A program made the position numbers and the translations under genes. This document shows positions 47,868-56,514 of a DNA stretch of 64,000 nt, piece after piece; the stretch's first letter is position 1; each line of letters opens with the position of its first letter. Source of the stretch: Caulobacter sp. Root1455 (GTDB lineage: Bacteria; Pseudomonadota; Alphaproteobacteria; Caulobacterales; Caulobacteraceae); assembly GCF_001426905.1 (NCBI RefSeq), contig NZ_LMFQ01000025.1, positions 62,001 through 126,000 of the forward strand, given 5' to 3'. The notes under the pieces were generated by a model, which saw nothing but the letters and a program-made list of their open reading frames with translations, searched no databases and had not been told where the DNA came from.

Positions 47868-48701
47868 CTAGTTGGGACGCTCCGGGCGATCAAGCCTCTC
47901 ACTGAGCATAAGCATGTCGGCCCAGGCCTTTTTCTTGGCCGCCGGCTGACGCAGCAGGAACGCCGGATGCAAGGTGGGCAAGGCCGGAAGCTCGGTCTGG
48001 CCGTCGCTGGAGGTCCATTCGAACCACCGTCCGCGGAGCGACAATATGCCTTCCTCGCGCTTCAGCATGCTCTTCGCCGAGGCGCCGCCGACCAAAAGCA
48101 GGATCTTCGGCCGCACCAGCTGGATCGCTCGCTCGAGGAACGGCGCGCAGACGGCCTGCTCCTGCGGGGTGGGCGTGCGGTTGCCCGGCGGACGCCAGAA
48201 GACGGTGTTGGTGACGAACGCGCGGTCCAGCACGCCGGCGGCTTTCAGCATACGGTCCAGAAGCTGGCCGGCGCGGCCGACGAACGGCGCGCCCTGCAGG
48301 TCCTCGTCGGCCCCGGGGGCCTCGCCGATGATCATCAGGGGCGCGTCGGCCGGGCCGCGCGAGACCACGGCCTGCCGGGCGCCCTGGGTCTTGAGCGGAC
48401 AGCCGTCGAAGGCGGCGATGGCGGCGGCCAGGGCGGGCAGGTCGGCGCAGGCGGCGGCCAGGACCTGGGCCTCGGCGACGGCGGTGCCCAGATCCGGTCC
48501 TCGACCGAAGGCCGGCGTCGCGACGGGGGCGACGGCGACCGGGGCAGGGGGCTCCTTGCGGGCCCGCAGCAGGGCCGCGCCCTCGGCCAGGCGGTCGATC
48601 GGATCGTCCGCGTACGAGGCCTCGACGCCCGCATCGGCCCAGAAGGCGAGCAGGCTTTCCACGGCGCGCGGATCGAGGTGAGACGCGATGGGGAGGTCCA
48701 T
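47868..48701 (-). CDS. Uracil-DNA glycosylase, type 4-like, with incomplete Fe-S ligand set
   Basis: A 277-residue protein. The glycosylase domain (about 105-265) has G-E-A-P-G-A-D-E-D (motif A, the type 4 form) and T-L-H-P-A-F-L-L-R (motif B). Type 4 enzymes use four Cys for a [4Fe-4S] cluster. Here Cys101 and Cys185 are kept but the partner positions are Phe98 and Trp169, so the cluster is probably absent. The N-terminal 100 residues are an Ala-rich extension. It removes uracil from DNA as the first step of base excision repair. Confidence 0.85.
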   Translation of the reverse strand: MDLPIASHLDPRAVESLLAFWADAGVEASYADDPIDRLAEGAALLRARKEPPAPVAVAPVATPAFGRGPDLGTAVAEAQVLAAACADLPALAAAIAAFDGCPLKTQGARQAVVSRGPADAPLMIIGEAPGADEDLQGAPFVGRAGQLLDRMLKAAGVLDRAFVTNTVFWRPPGNRTPTPQEQAVCAPFLERAIQLVRPKILLLVGGASAKSMLKREEGILSLRGRWFEWTSSDGQTELPALPTLHPAFLLRQPAAKKKAWADMLMLSERLDRPERPN

Positions 48702-48863
48702 GCGTTCTCTTAGTACGAAGTTTCGACGCTCGCCACGTCGGGGCTGCGCTGCATCGCAGCAAAAAACATCCGTTTATTCTTGACCACCGATGCGTCACCT
48801 CACGATAAGCTTCGATTCAAACAGCAAGAACGCGGGCAGAGTGCGCCCGGGGCGGGAGATCCC

Positions 48864-50537
48864 ATGAGCGAAGAGCTCGAACGCGAGTCGATGGAATACG
48901 ACGTCGTCATCGTCGGCGGCGGACCGGCGGGCCTTTCGGCCGCCATCCGACTCAAGCAACTGGCGGCCAAGGCCGGGACCGAGGTTTCGGTGGCCGTGCT
49001 GGAAAAGGGCTCGGAAGTCGGCGCCCACATCCTGTCGGGCGCGGTGATCGATCCCAAGGGCCTGGCCGAGCTGTTCCCCGACTGGAAGGAACGCGGCGCG
49101 CCGCTGGAGACCCCCGTCACCAAGGACGTCTTCCGGCTGCTGGGCCCATCGGGCGACCTCTCGCTGCCGATGTTCGCCATGCCGCCGTTCATGCACAATC
49201 ACGGCTGCTACATCGCCTCCCTGGGCAATGTCTCGCGCTGGCTGGCCGCCCAGGCTGAGGAGCTGGGCGTCGAGATCTATCCGGGCTTCGCGGCCTCGGA
49301 CCTGGTCTGGAACGCCGACGGCTCGGTCAAGGGCGTCGTGGTCGGCGTCGTGGGCGTGGCCAAGGACGGGCACCACAAGCCCGACTACAACCCCGGCATG
49401 GAGCTGCACGGCAAGTACGTGTTCATCGCCGAGGGCGTGCGTGGCTCGCTGGCCAAGCAGCTGATCGCCAAGTTCGACCTGTCGGCCGGCAAGTCGCCGC
49501 AGAAGTTCGGCATCGGCATCAAGGAATTGTGGCAGGTGCCGCCCGAGAAGCACCAGCCGGGCCTGGCCGAGCACACCACCGGCTGGCCGCTGGACAACCA
49601 GACCGGCGGCGGCAGCTTCATGTACCACTTCGGGGACAACTACGTGGCCATCGGCTACGTCGTGCACCTGAACTACAAGAACCCCTGGCTGTCGCCGTTC
49701 GACGAGTTCCAGCGCTTCAAGCACCATCCGGCGGTCAAGCCGCACCTGGAAGGCGGCAAGCGCATCGCCTACGGCGCGCGGGCCATCACCGAGGGGGGCT
49801 ATCAGTCCGTCCCGAAGCTGACCTTCCCGGGCGGGGCGCTGATCGGCTGCTCGGCCGGCTTCGTCAACGTGCCGCGGATCAAGGGCAGCCACAACGCGGT
49901 GAAGACCGGCATGCTGGCCGCCGACGCCGCCTTCGAGGCCCTCGCCGCCGGCCGCGCCGGCGACGAGCTGGTCGCCTATCAGGAGCTCTACGAGAAGTCC
50001 TGGGTGGCCAAGGAGCTGAAGGTCGTCCGCAACGCCAAGCCGCTGCTGGGCAAGTTCGGCACCGCCCTGGGCGGAGCGCTGGGCATGTTCGACATGTGGG
50101 TCAACCACCTGACCGGCGGGTTCTCGTTCTTCGGCACGATGAAGCACGAGAAGACCGACGCGGCGTCGACGGGCCTGGCCAAGGACTACAAGCCGCTGGT
50201 CTATCCCAAGCCGGACGGCGTGATCAGCTTCGACAAGCTGAGCTCGGTGTTCATCTCGGCCACCAACCACGAGGAAGACCAGCCGGCCCACCTGACGCTG
50301 AAGGACCCGACCGTCCCGATCGCGGTGAACCTGCCCAAGTACGGCGAACCGGCCCGGCTCTACTGCCCGGCGGGCGTCTACGAGGTGCTCTACAACGAGC
50401 AGGGTCAGGACCCGCGCTTCCAGATCAACGCCCAGAACTGCGTCCACTGCAAAACCTGCGACATCAAGGACCCGTCGCAGAACATCGTGTGGACCACGCC
50501 CGAGGGCGGCGGCGGACCGAACTATCCGAACATGTAA
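48864..50537 (+). CDS. Electron transfer flavoprotein-ubiquinone oxidoreductase
   Basis: A 557-residue protein starting at the ATG at 48864 behind GGGAG; the TTG at 48780 is in frame but has no family-like sequence. It has the FAD motif VVIVGGGPAGLSAA (about 14-27), a membrane-contact region, and the C-terminal [4Fe-4S] ferredoxin-type motif C-V-H-C-K-T-C-D. It carries electrons from ETF, reduced by acyl-CoA and amino-acid dehydrogenases, into the quinone pool at the inner membrane. Length and ending (GGGGPNYPNM) fit the family. It is divergent from the glycosylase gene. Confidence 0.96.
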   Translation: MSEELERESMEYDVVIVGGGPAGLSAAIRLKQLAAKAGTEVSVAVLEKGSEVGAHILSGAVIDPKGLAELFPDWKERGAPLETPVTKDVFRLLGPSGDLSLPMFAMPPFMHNHGCYIASLGNVSRWLAAQAEELGVEIYPGFAASDLVWNADGSVKGVVVGVVGVAKDGHHKPDYNPGMELHGKYVFIAEGVRGSLAKQLIAKFDLSAGKSPQKFGIGIKELWQVPPEKHQPGLAEHTTGWPLDNQTGGGSFMYHFGDNYVAIGYVVHLNYKNPWLSPFDEFQRFKHHPAVKPHLEGGKRIAYGARAITEGGYQSVPKLTFPGGALIGCSAGFVNVPRIKGSHNAVKTGMLAADAAFEALAAGRAGDELVAYQELYEKSWVAKELKVVRNAKPLLGKFGTALGGALGMFDMWVNHLTGGFSFFGTMKHEKTDAASTGLAKDYKPLVYPKPDGVISFDKLSSVFISATNHEEDQPAHLTLKDPTVPIAVNLPKYGEPARLYCPAGVYEVLYNEQGQDPRFQINAQNCVHCKTCDIKDPSQNIVWTTPEGGGGPNYPNM

Positions 50538-50572
50538 GCGGCCTTCGAAAGGCCCCATAAACGCGAGACTGG

Positions 50573-50606
50573 AGGCGCGGTCCGAACGTTCGGACCGCGC
50601 CTTTTT
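50573..50606 (+). terminator. Terminator after the ETF-quinone oxidoreductase gene
   Basis: A long near-perfect palindrome (AGGCGCGGTCCGAAC with GTTCGGACCGCGCCT) followed by five T, centred at 50587/50588. It acts on the plus strand. Confidence 0.85.
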
Positions 50607-50642
50607 CTTGCGGCGCGCCCGGAAACCGATGAGGGTGCGGAC

Positions 50643-52364
50643 ATGACGCGTATCAAGCTTCTCCTCGCCCTTCTCTCGGCCTCGACCCTGACCGCCTGCG
50701 CCGCCGCCGCGCCCGGGCCGGACCTGCGGGGCCAGTTCGCCGTGGGATCCGCCTGGGGCTCGAACCGATCGGCCTATGGCCAGTTCCTGGCCGGGCAGGC
50801 GGCGTTGCTGAACGGCTCGAACGCCCAGGCGGCGACCTATTTCGACGAGGCCCGCCAGCTGGACGAGGATCCGGGGGTGCTGGCCGACCGCGCCTTCACC
50901 GCGGCCCTGCTGGCGGGCGACGTGCAGCGCGCCGCCGCCATCGCCCCGCGCGGCGCCGACGCCAACGAGCAGGTTCGCCGGCTGGGCGTCCTGACCCGGG
51001 TGGTCGACCTGATGGCCAGCGGCAAGGGCCGCGACGCCCAGACGCTGCTGAAGACCGAGACCCTGGGCTTCCCCCACCGTCCCGCCGCCGTGTTGCTGGC
51101 CCCGTGGCTGGCCGCCGCGGCGGGCGACAACGCCGACGCGGTGACGCGTCCGGAGCTGCAGGGCGACCGGTTCGTGCAGTTTTTCGGCCAGCTGAGCCAG
51201 GCGCGGCTCTACGAGCGCGCCAAGCGCTATGACGAGGCCGAGACCGACTACAAGGCGCTGATGGCGATCGAGAACGCCCGGGGCCTGTTCGTCGAGGACT
51301 ACGGCGCGTTCCTGGAGCGCCGCAAGCGTCAGGCCGACGCCGTGGCGCTGTATGACGCGGCCCTGGCCCGCGATCCGGACGATCAGGGCCTGCGGATGGC
51401 CCGGGACCGGGCCGCGGCGCGCGGTCCGGCGCCGGCCCTGCCGACCGACAAGCAGGGCGCCGCCCACATGCTGGTCGCCTGCGCCGCCACCTTCGCCAGC
51501 GAGCGCCAGAGCCAGTTCGGCCTGGCCTATCTGCGCCTGGCCCTACGGCTGGATCCCAAGCGCGACGACGCCTGGCTGCTGGTCGGCGATCTGCTGGCCC
51601 AGGACGACGACACCGCCGGAGCCCGCGAGGCCTACGCCAAGGTGGCGCCGACCTCGGCCCGCTATGTCGCGGCCCAGTCCAAGCTGGCCTGGAGCTACCA
51701 GACCGGCGGCGACAAGGAAAAGGCCGTCGCCCTGGCCCAGCAGGCCGCCGTCGCCGCGCCCAAGGACCGAGACGCGCAGATCACCTATGCCGACCTGCTG
51801 CGGGCCAACGAGCGCTGGGCCGAGTCGGCCGCCGCCCTGGATCCGCTGATCGCCGGCGAGGGCGACAAGCCCGACTGGCGTCTGCTCTACATGCGCGGCG
51901 TGGCCCTGGAGCGGGCCGGCCGCTGGACCGACGCCGAGCGCGACCTGCTGACGGCGATCAAGCTCAGCCCGGACGAACCCGACCTGCTGAACTATCTCGG
52001 CTATTCGTGGATCGATCGCGGGGTGCACCTGCCCGAGGCCATCGCCATGGTCCAGAAGGCGGTCGACGCCCGGCCGCTGTCGGGCGCCATGCTCGACTCC
52101 CTGGGCTGGGGCTACTACCGCCAGGGCGACTACCAGACCGCCGTGACCAAGCTGGAGCAGGCCGTCGAGCTGGAGCCGGGCGATCCGGACGTCAACGGCC
52201 ACCTGGGCGACGCCTATTGGCGCATCGGACGCCAGATCGAGGCGCGCTACCAGTGGCAGCGGGTGCTCAGCCTGGAGCCGGACGCCAAGCAGAAGGCCGA
52301 GGCCGAGGCCAAGCTCAAGAACGGCCTGGGCGGTCCGCCGGCCAAGATGGCCTCCAGCCAGTAG
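50643..52364 (+). CDS. TPR-repeat lipoprotein
   Basis: A 573-residue protein with a lipobox L-T-A-C (Cys19), so it is anchored in the outer or inner membrane. It has at least eight TPR-like helical pairs from about residue 50 to 540, with the clearest at the C-terminal end (L-G-D-A-Y-W-R-I-G-R-Q-I-E-A-R-Y-Q-W). TPR lipoproteins of this type in alphaproteobacteria act as scaffolds in envelope biogenesis. It is followed by ispE with 42 bases between them. Confidence 0.85.
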   Translation: MTRIKLLLALLSASTLTACAAAAPGPDLRGQFAVGSAWGSNRSAYGQFLAGQAALLNGSNAQAATYFDEARQLDEDPGVLADRAFTAALLAGDVQRAAAIAPRGADANEQVRRLGVLTRVVDLMASGKGRDAQTLLKTETLGFPHRPAAVLLAPWLAAAAGDNADAVTRPELQGDRFVQFFGQLSQARLYERAKRYDEAETDYKALMAIENARGLFVEDYGAFLERRKRQADAVALYDAALARDPDDQGLRMARDRAAARGPAPALPTDKQGAAHMLVACAATFASERQSQFGLAYLRLALRLDPKRDDAWLLVGDLLAQDDDTAGAREAYAKVAPTSARYVAAQSKLAWSYQTGGDKEKAVALAQQAAVAAPKDRDAQITYADLLRANERWAESAAALDPLIAGEGDKPDWRLLYMRGVALERAGRWTDAERDLLTAIKLSPDEPDLLNYLGYSWIDRGVHLPEAIAMVQKAVDARPLSGAMLDSLGWGYYRQGDYQTAVTKLEQAVELEPGDPDVNGHLGDAYWRIGRQIEARYQWQRVLSLEPDAKQKAEAEAKLKNGLGGPPAKMASSQ

Positions 52365-52406
52365 CCTGACGACTTTAGACGTTTCCAGACGCTTCAAGGG
52401 CACGCC

Positions 52407-53294
52407 ATGCGCCTCGACGCCTTCGCCCCGGCCAAGGTCAACCTGTTCCTGCACGTCGGCGGCCCCGACGCGGCCGGCTATCATCCGATCTCCAGCCTGA
52501 TGCTGTTCGCCGACGTCGGCGACCGGGTCAGCCTGCAGGCGGCCGACGCGTTGAGCTTCGAGGCGACGGGCCGGTTCGGCGGCGAGATCCCGCTGGGCGA
52601 CGACAATCTGGTGGTGCGGGCCGCCAACGCCCTGCGCGCGCGCCTGGGCGGACCGCTGCCGCCCTTCCGCCTGATCCTCGACAAGGCCCTGCCGATCGCC
52701 GCCGGCCTGGGCGGGGGCTCCAGCGACGCCGGAGCGGCGCTGCGGTTGCTGCGCGAGGCCCTGGCGCCCGACCTGTCAGACGTCGACCTGGAGGCCGTGG
52801 CCGGGAGCCTCGGCGCCGACGGCGCGGCCTGTCTTTGGGGCGCGCCGGTCATGGCGGAGGGGCGGGGCGAGCGCCTGTCGCCGGCGCCGGCCCTGCCGGA
52901 GCTGCACGCCGTGCTGGTCAATCCGCTGGTCCCGTCGCCGACCGGCGCGGTCTATCGGGCCTATGACGCGGCCGTCGCGCCGGAGGGCGAGGCGCCGCCG
53001 CCGCTGCTGGACGGCCTGGAAAGCGTCGAGGAGGTCTGCGCCTGGCTGGCCGGCTTCACCCGCAACGATCTGCAGGCCCCGGCCGTGGCCCTGGAGCCGC
53101 GCATCGGCCAGGTGCTGGAGCTGCTGGCCGACGAGCCCGAGACCCTGCTGGCCCGGATGTCCGGCTCGGGCGCCACGTGCTTTGCCCTGTGCGCGGGCGA
53201 CATCGAGGCCGAGGGCCTGGCCGAACGCCTCGAGCAGATGCGGCCCGACTGGTGGGTCCGGCGCTGCCGGCTGGGCGGGCCGTTCGCGGGGTAG
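52407..53294 (+). CDS. ispE: 4-diphosphocytidyl-2-C-methyl-D-erythritol kinase
   Basis: A 295-residue GHMP kinase. The substrate-binding N-terminus AFAPAKVNLFLHV (Lys10) and the ATP-binding P-I-A-A-G-L-G-G-G-S-S-D-A motif (about 95-107) are diagnostic. It phosphorylates the 2-hydroxyl of CDP-methylerythritol in the non-mevalonate isoprenoid pathway. The start has AAGGG with a 6-base spacer. It is translated behind the TPR lipoprotein gene. Confidence 0.96.
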   Translation: MRLDAFAPAKVNLFLHVGGPDAAGYHPISSLMLFADVGDRVSLQAADALSFEATGRFGGEIPLGDDNLVVRAANALRARLGGPLPPFRLILDKALPIAAGLGGGSSDAGAALRLLREALAPDLSDVDLEAVAGSLGADGAACLWGAPVMAEGRGERLSPAPALPELHAVLVNPLVPSPTGAVYRAYDAAVAPEGEAPPPLLDGLESVEEVCAWLAGFTRNDLQAPAVALEPRIGQVLELLADEPETLLARMSGSGATCFALCAGDIEAEGLAERLEQMRPDWWVRRCRLGGPFAG

Positions 53295-53300
53295 CCCCAA

Positions 53301-53331
53301 AAGAAAAGCGCGGAAGCCGAAGCTTCCGCGC
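53301..53331 (-). terminator. Terminator of the glnK-amt operon
   Basis: A 10-bp perfect stem, GCGCGGAAGC (53308-53317) with GCTTCCGCGC (53322-53331) and a CGAA loop. On the minus strand it is followed by TTTTCTTTTGG, a broken T-run, 39 bases beyond the amt stop. Confidence 0.8.
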
Positions 53332-53369
53332 CCTCCCGATCCGAACCTTGGACCGTGCCTTCCCCAGCC

Positions 53370-54905
53370 TTAGCTGTGGTAAGCGCGTTCGCCGTGTTCG
53401 GAGATGTCCAGACCTTCTTCCTCGGCGTCCGGCGTCGCGCGGAGACCGATGACCAGCTTGATCACGAAGAAGACGATGATCGAGGCGATGGCCGACCACG
53501 CGATGGTCAGGCAGACGCCCTTGGCCTGGATGATCAACTGGCCGATCGGCGTGTAGGTGGCCAGCGCGTCGCAGGTCGAGATGTCGCCGTCCTTGGCGCA
53601 GGTGGTGTAGTCGACGATGCCGGCGCCGCCCCAGGCGGGGTTGACCAGCAGGCCGGTGGCCAGGGCGCCGACGATGCCGCCGATGCCGTGGATGCCGAAG
53701 GCGTCCAGGCTGTCATCGTACTTCAGCGCGTTCTTCACGACCGAGCAGAAGAAGATGCAGACCGGCGAGACGACCAGACCCAGGATCACCGCGCCCATCG
53801 GGCCGGCGAAACCGGCGGCGGGGGTGACGGCCACCAGGCCGGCGACCACGCCCGAAGCCAGGCCCAGGGCCGACGGCTTCTTCTTGGTGACCCACTCGAC
53901 GAGGACCCAGGACAGGCCGGCGGCGGCGGTGGCGACGAAGGTGTTGATCATCGCCAGCGAGGCGTAGCCGTTGGATTCCAGGTTGGAGCCGGCGTTGAAG
54001 CCGAACCAGCCCACCCACAGCAGGCCGGCGCCCACCAGGGTCAGGGTCAGCGAGTGCGGCGGCATCGGCTCCTTGCCGTAGCCTTGGCGCTTGCCCAGGA
54101 TCAGGGCGCCGACCAGGGCGGCGACGCCGGCGTTGATGTGCACCACGGTGCCGCCGGCGAAGTCCAGGCCGCCCCAGGTCCAGATTTGACCGGCCTTGAT
54201 CGCGGCGGTCGGGGCCAGAGCGATGGCGTCGGGACCGGGCCACCACCAGACCATGTGGGCGAGCGGATAGTAGGACAACAGGGGCCACAGGACGGCGAAG
54301 GCGACGATGGCGGCGAACTTCATGCGCTCGACCAGCGAACCGATGACCAGGGCGGCGGTGATGGCCGCGAAGGTCGCCTGGAACGAGATGAAGGTCAGTT
54401 CAGGGATCACCACGCCGGTCGAGAACGTCGCGACGTTGCTGGCCGGGGTCACGCCCTTGAGGAACAGCCGGCTGAGTCCGCCGACGAACAGGTCCCAGCT
54501 GCCGCCGTCGGTGAAGGCGAGGCTGTAGCCCCACAGCACCCAGGCGACGAAGCCGATGATGGCCACGGTCGAGACCTGCATCATCACCGACAGCATGTTC
54601 TTGGAGCGGACCAGGCCGCCGTAGAACAGGGCCAGGCCCGGCAGGATCATCAGCAGAACCAGGACGGTCGAGGTGAGCATCCAGGCGTTGTCGCCCTTGT
54701 CGTTCTTGTCGACGATGGCGGCGGGCGCGGCCTCGGCGGGAGCCGGGGCGGCGGCGACCGGAGCGGCGGGAGCCGGCGCGGCCTCGGCGGGCGCGGCGGC
54801 GGCCGGCGCGGCCGTGTCCTGAGCGAAGGCGACGGCGCCCAGCGGAGCCCCCGCCAGAGTCGCCGCGAGCATCAGCCCGGCCAGCGGTTTAAAGTGCAGT
54901 TTCAT
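53370..54905 (-). CDS. amt: Ammonium transporter
   Basis: A 511-residue protein starting at the ATG at 54905 behind AGGGG. A cleavable signal ends in AFAQ (about residue 29), followed by an Ala/Pro/Glu-rich linker (about 30-63). Eleven membrane segments then carry the channel His residues (F-A-G-G-T-V-V-H-I and F-G-I-H-G-I-G-G-I). Amt trimers admit ammonium and are closed by GlnK. The leader and linker add length to the usual core of about 400. It is 28 bases behind glnK, in the same operon. Confidence 0.95.
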   Translation of the reverse strand: MKLHFKPLAGLMLAATLAGAPLGAVAFAQDTAAPAAAAPAEAAPAPAAPVAAAPAPAEAAPAAIVDKNDKGDNAWMLTSTVLVLLMILPGLALFYGGLVRSKNMLSVMMQVSTVAIIGFVAWVLWGYSLAFTDGGSWDLFVGGLSRLFLKGVTPASNVATFSTGVVIPELTFISFQATFAAITAALVIGSLVERMKFAAIVAFAVLWPLLSYYPLAHMVWWWPGPDAIALAPTAAIKAGQIWTWGGLDFAGGTVVHINAGVAALVGALILGKRQGYGKEPMPPHSLTLTLVGAGLLWVGWFGFNAGSNLESNGYASLAMINTFVATAAAGLSWVLVEWVTKKKPSALGLASGVVAGLVAVTPAAGFAGPMGAVILGLVVSPVCIFFCSVVKNALKYDDSLDAFGIHGIGGIVGALATGLLVNPAWGGAGIVDYTTCAKDGDISTCDALATYTPIGQLIIQAKGVCLTIAWSAIASIIVFFVIKLVIGLRATPDAEEEGLDISEHGERAYHS

Positions 54906-54933
54906 CGTTGGTATCCCCTTATTCCCCGACGAA

Positions 54934-55272
54934 TTACAGAGCGGCCGGGCCGGTTTCGCCGGTCCGGATGCGAACGGCTTCCTCGACATTGAGGACGAAG
55001 ATCTTGCCGTCGCCGATCTTGCCCGTGGCGGCGGCGGCCTTGACCGCCTCGACGGCCTTGGCGGCCGACGCATCGTCGACCACGGCTTCCAGCTTCACCT
55101 TCGGCACGAAATTCACTTGGTATTCCGCGCCGCGATAGATTTCGGTCTGGCCCTTCTGACGGCCGTAGCCCTTGACCTCGGACACCGTCAGGCCTTCGAC
55201 CCCCGCGGCGACGAGCGCCTCGCGGACCTCGTCGAGCTTGAAGGGTTTGACGATCGCTATGATCAGTTTCAT
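54934..55272 (-). CDS. glnK: Nitrogen regulatory protein P-II
   Basis: A 112-residue PII protein with the conserved N-terminus KLIIAIVKPFKLDEV and the T-loop with Tyr51 (Y-R-G-A-E-Y), the uridylylation site. It senses 2-oxoglutarate, ATP/ADP and glutamine and gates the ammonium channel. Its place just before amt marks it as the GlnK type. No sigma-54 promoter (TGGCAC-N5-TTGC) was found upstream in my reading. Confidence 0.96.
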   Translation of the reverse strand: MKLIIAIVKPFKLDEVREALVAAGVEGLTVSEVKGYGRQKGQTEIYRGAEYQVNFVPKVKLEAVVDDASAAKAVEAVKAAAATGKIGDGKIFVLNVEEAVRIRTGETGPAAL

Positions 55273-55595
55273 CCGCCTTGCTCCGACCCGCTGACTGCGC
55301 GGGCTCCCCTTGAATTGGTTTTAGAGCGCGTTGCTCACTCGCACCGCGACGCGGACCCATGGGCCCTCATCGTTTCCCCGGCGCTGTTCACGCTATCGGT
55401 CGCGCTTCGGACATGGCTGTCGCGCGGTAGGGATTTGGAAACGAAAGGGGCGCGGCGCCTAAAATTTGGGCGTCAATGGCCGGACGCGCTCGGAAAGGCG
55501 GCGTTTCGCGGTTCGAAGAGGCGGGCTGGCCCGGCCTGTCGCGAACCGCATACAATCACCGGCTCACGCGCCGCGATCTGGAGTCTCCGCCGCCC
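55273..55595. other. Intergenic region upstream of glnK and the DUF486 gene
   Basis: A divergent control region of 323 bases. I see no gene, no clear operator and no strong hairpin with a T-run. The DUF486 frame is open from 55476, but the part before the ATG at 55596 is not family-like. Confidence 0.5.
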
Positions 55596-55946
55596 ATGCC
55601 TTCCGTCTGGATCAAGATCGCGCCCTGGGGCCTGCTGATCGCCTCGAACGTCTTCATGACCTTCGCCTGGTACGGCCACCTGAAGAATCGCTCGACGACG
55701 ATGCTGCTGGCCATTTTCACCAGCTGGCTGATCGCCTTGCCGGAATACATGCTGGCCGTGCCCGCCAACCGCCTGGGCCACGGCGTCTATTCGACCGCCC
55801 AGCTGAAGACGGGCCAGGAGGCGATCACCCTGATCGTCTTCACGCTGTTTTCGGTTTTCTACCTGGGCGAGGCGATCAGTTGGAAGACGCTGGTCGGGTT
55901 CGGGGTCATCTTCGTGGGCGTGGCGATCGTGATGTTCGCCAAGTAA
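55596..55946 (+). CDS. DMT/DUF486 family small membrane protein
   Basis: A 116-residue protein with four predicted membrane segments, matching DUF486 with its conserved W-Y-G-H-L (about 25-29) and E-Y-x-x-A-V-P-A-N-R-L (about 49-59). DUF486 belongs to the drug/metabolite transporter superfamily as a half-size protein. The substrate is unknown. GGAG lies rather far upstream of the ATG. Confidence 0.88.
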   Translation: MPSVWIKIAPWGLLIASNVFMTFAWYGHLKNRSTTMLLAIFTSWLIALPEYMLAVPANRLGHGVYSTAQLKTGQEAITLIVFTLFSVFYLGEAISWKTLVGFGVIFVGVAIVMFAK

Positions 55947-56031
55947 AACGTTCACGAACCCGTGATCCTGGCAACGGACTCAAGGTCTGGACGCTGATGT
56001 GGCTGCGTTTCTTCCCAGAAGGATGAGCCCC

Positions 56032-56418
56032 ATGTTTGTGCGTATCGCTACCGCCGCCGCCGCCCTGGCGCTGATGTCCGGCGCGGCCATGGCCCAGTCG
56101 ACGGCTCCCGGCGCCCCCGTGAACCCGGACCCGACCGCCGCCGCCCCGGCCGACCAGACCATGCCCGCCGACCCGGCGACCGCCACCACGACGCCGGCCG
56201 ACCCGACGGCCGCGACCACCATGCCGGCCCCGACCGGCGCGGCGACCGACACCGCCGGCCGCGTCTCGTCGATGCCCGCCGAGCAGCAGTCGACCTTGAA
56301 GGCCGGCGACCCCAACGTCGTCTCCAATCCGCCGATCGCCGACACCCCGGAAAACCGCAAGCTCTACGGCGCCCCGATGTCGAACGCCGGCAAGCGCACC
56401 GCCGCCAAGGGCAACTAA
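56032..56418 (+). CDS. Small exported Thr/Ala/Pro-rich protein
   Basis: A 128-residue protein. The ATG at 56032 has AGAAGG with a 9-base spacer; an ATG at 56023 is in the same frame. The signal peptide ends in AMAQ (about residue 21). The mature part is low-complexity Pro/Ala/Thr/Asp (P-A-D-P-A-T and T-T-T-P-A-D-P-T), with a conserved-looking C-terminus (D-T-P-E-N-R-K-L-Y-G-A-P-M-S-N-A-G-K). Function unknown; likely a periplasmic protein. Confidence 0.7.
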   Translation: MFVRIATAAAALALMSGAAMAQSTAPGAPVNPDPTAAAPADQTMPADPATATTTPADPTAATTMPAPTGAATDTAGRVSSMPAEQQSTLKAGDPNVVSNPPIADTPENRKLYGAPMSNAGKRTAAKGN

Positions 56419-56461
56419 GCCTTTCCAGCGGTCCGCGAGGTCCAACTAAGCTTGAAGCGTC

Positions 56462-56494
56462 AGTCGGCGGGCCCTATGGTCCGCCGACTTTTTT
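56462..56494 (+). terminator. Terminator before glyQ
   Basis: AGTCGGCGG (56462-56470) pairs with CCGCCGACT (56481-56489) around a 10-base loop and is followed by TTTTTT. It ends the transcript of the small exported protein. Confidence 0.8.
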
Positions 56495-56514
56495 CTGGCC
56501 CTGTTCGGACCCTG

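Noticed and set aside
55273..55340. Sigma-54 promoter before glnK
   Set aside because: No TGGCAC-N5-TTGC pattern could be found on the minus strand.
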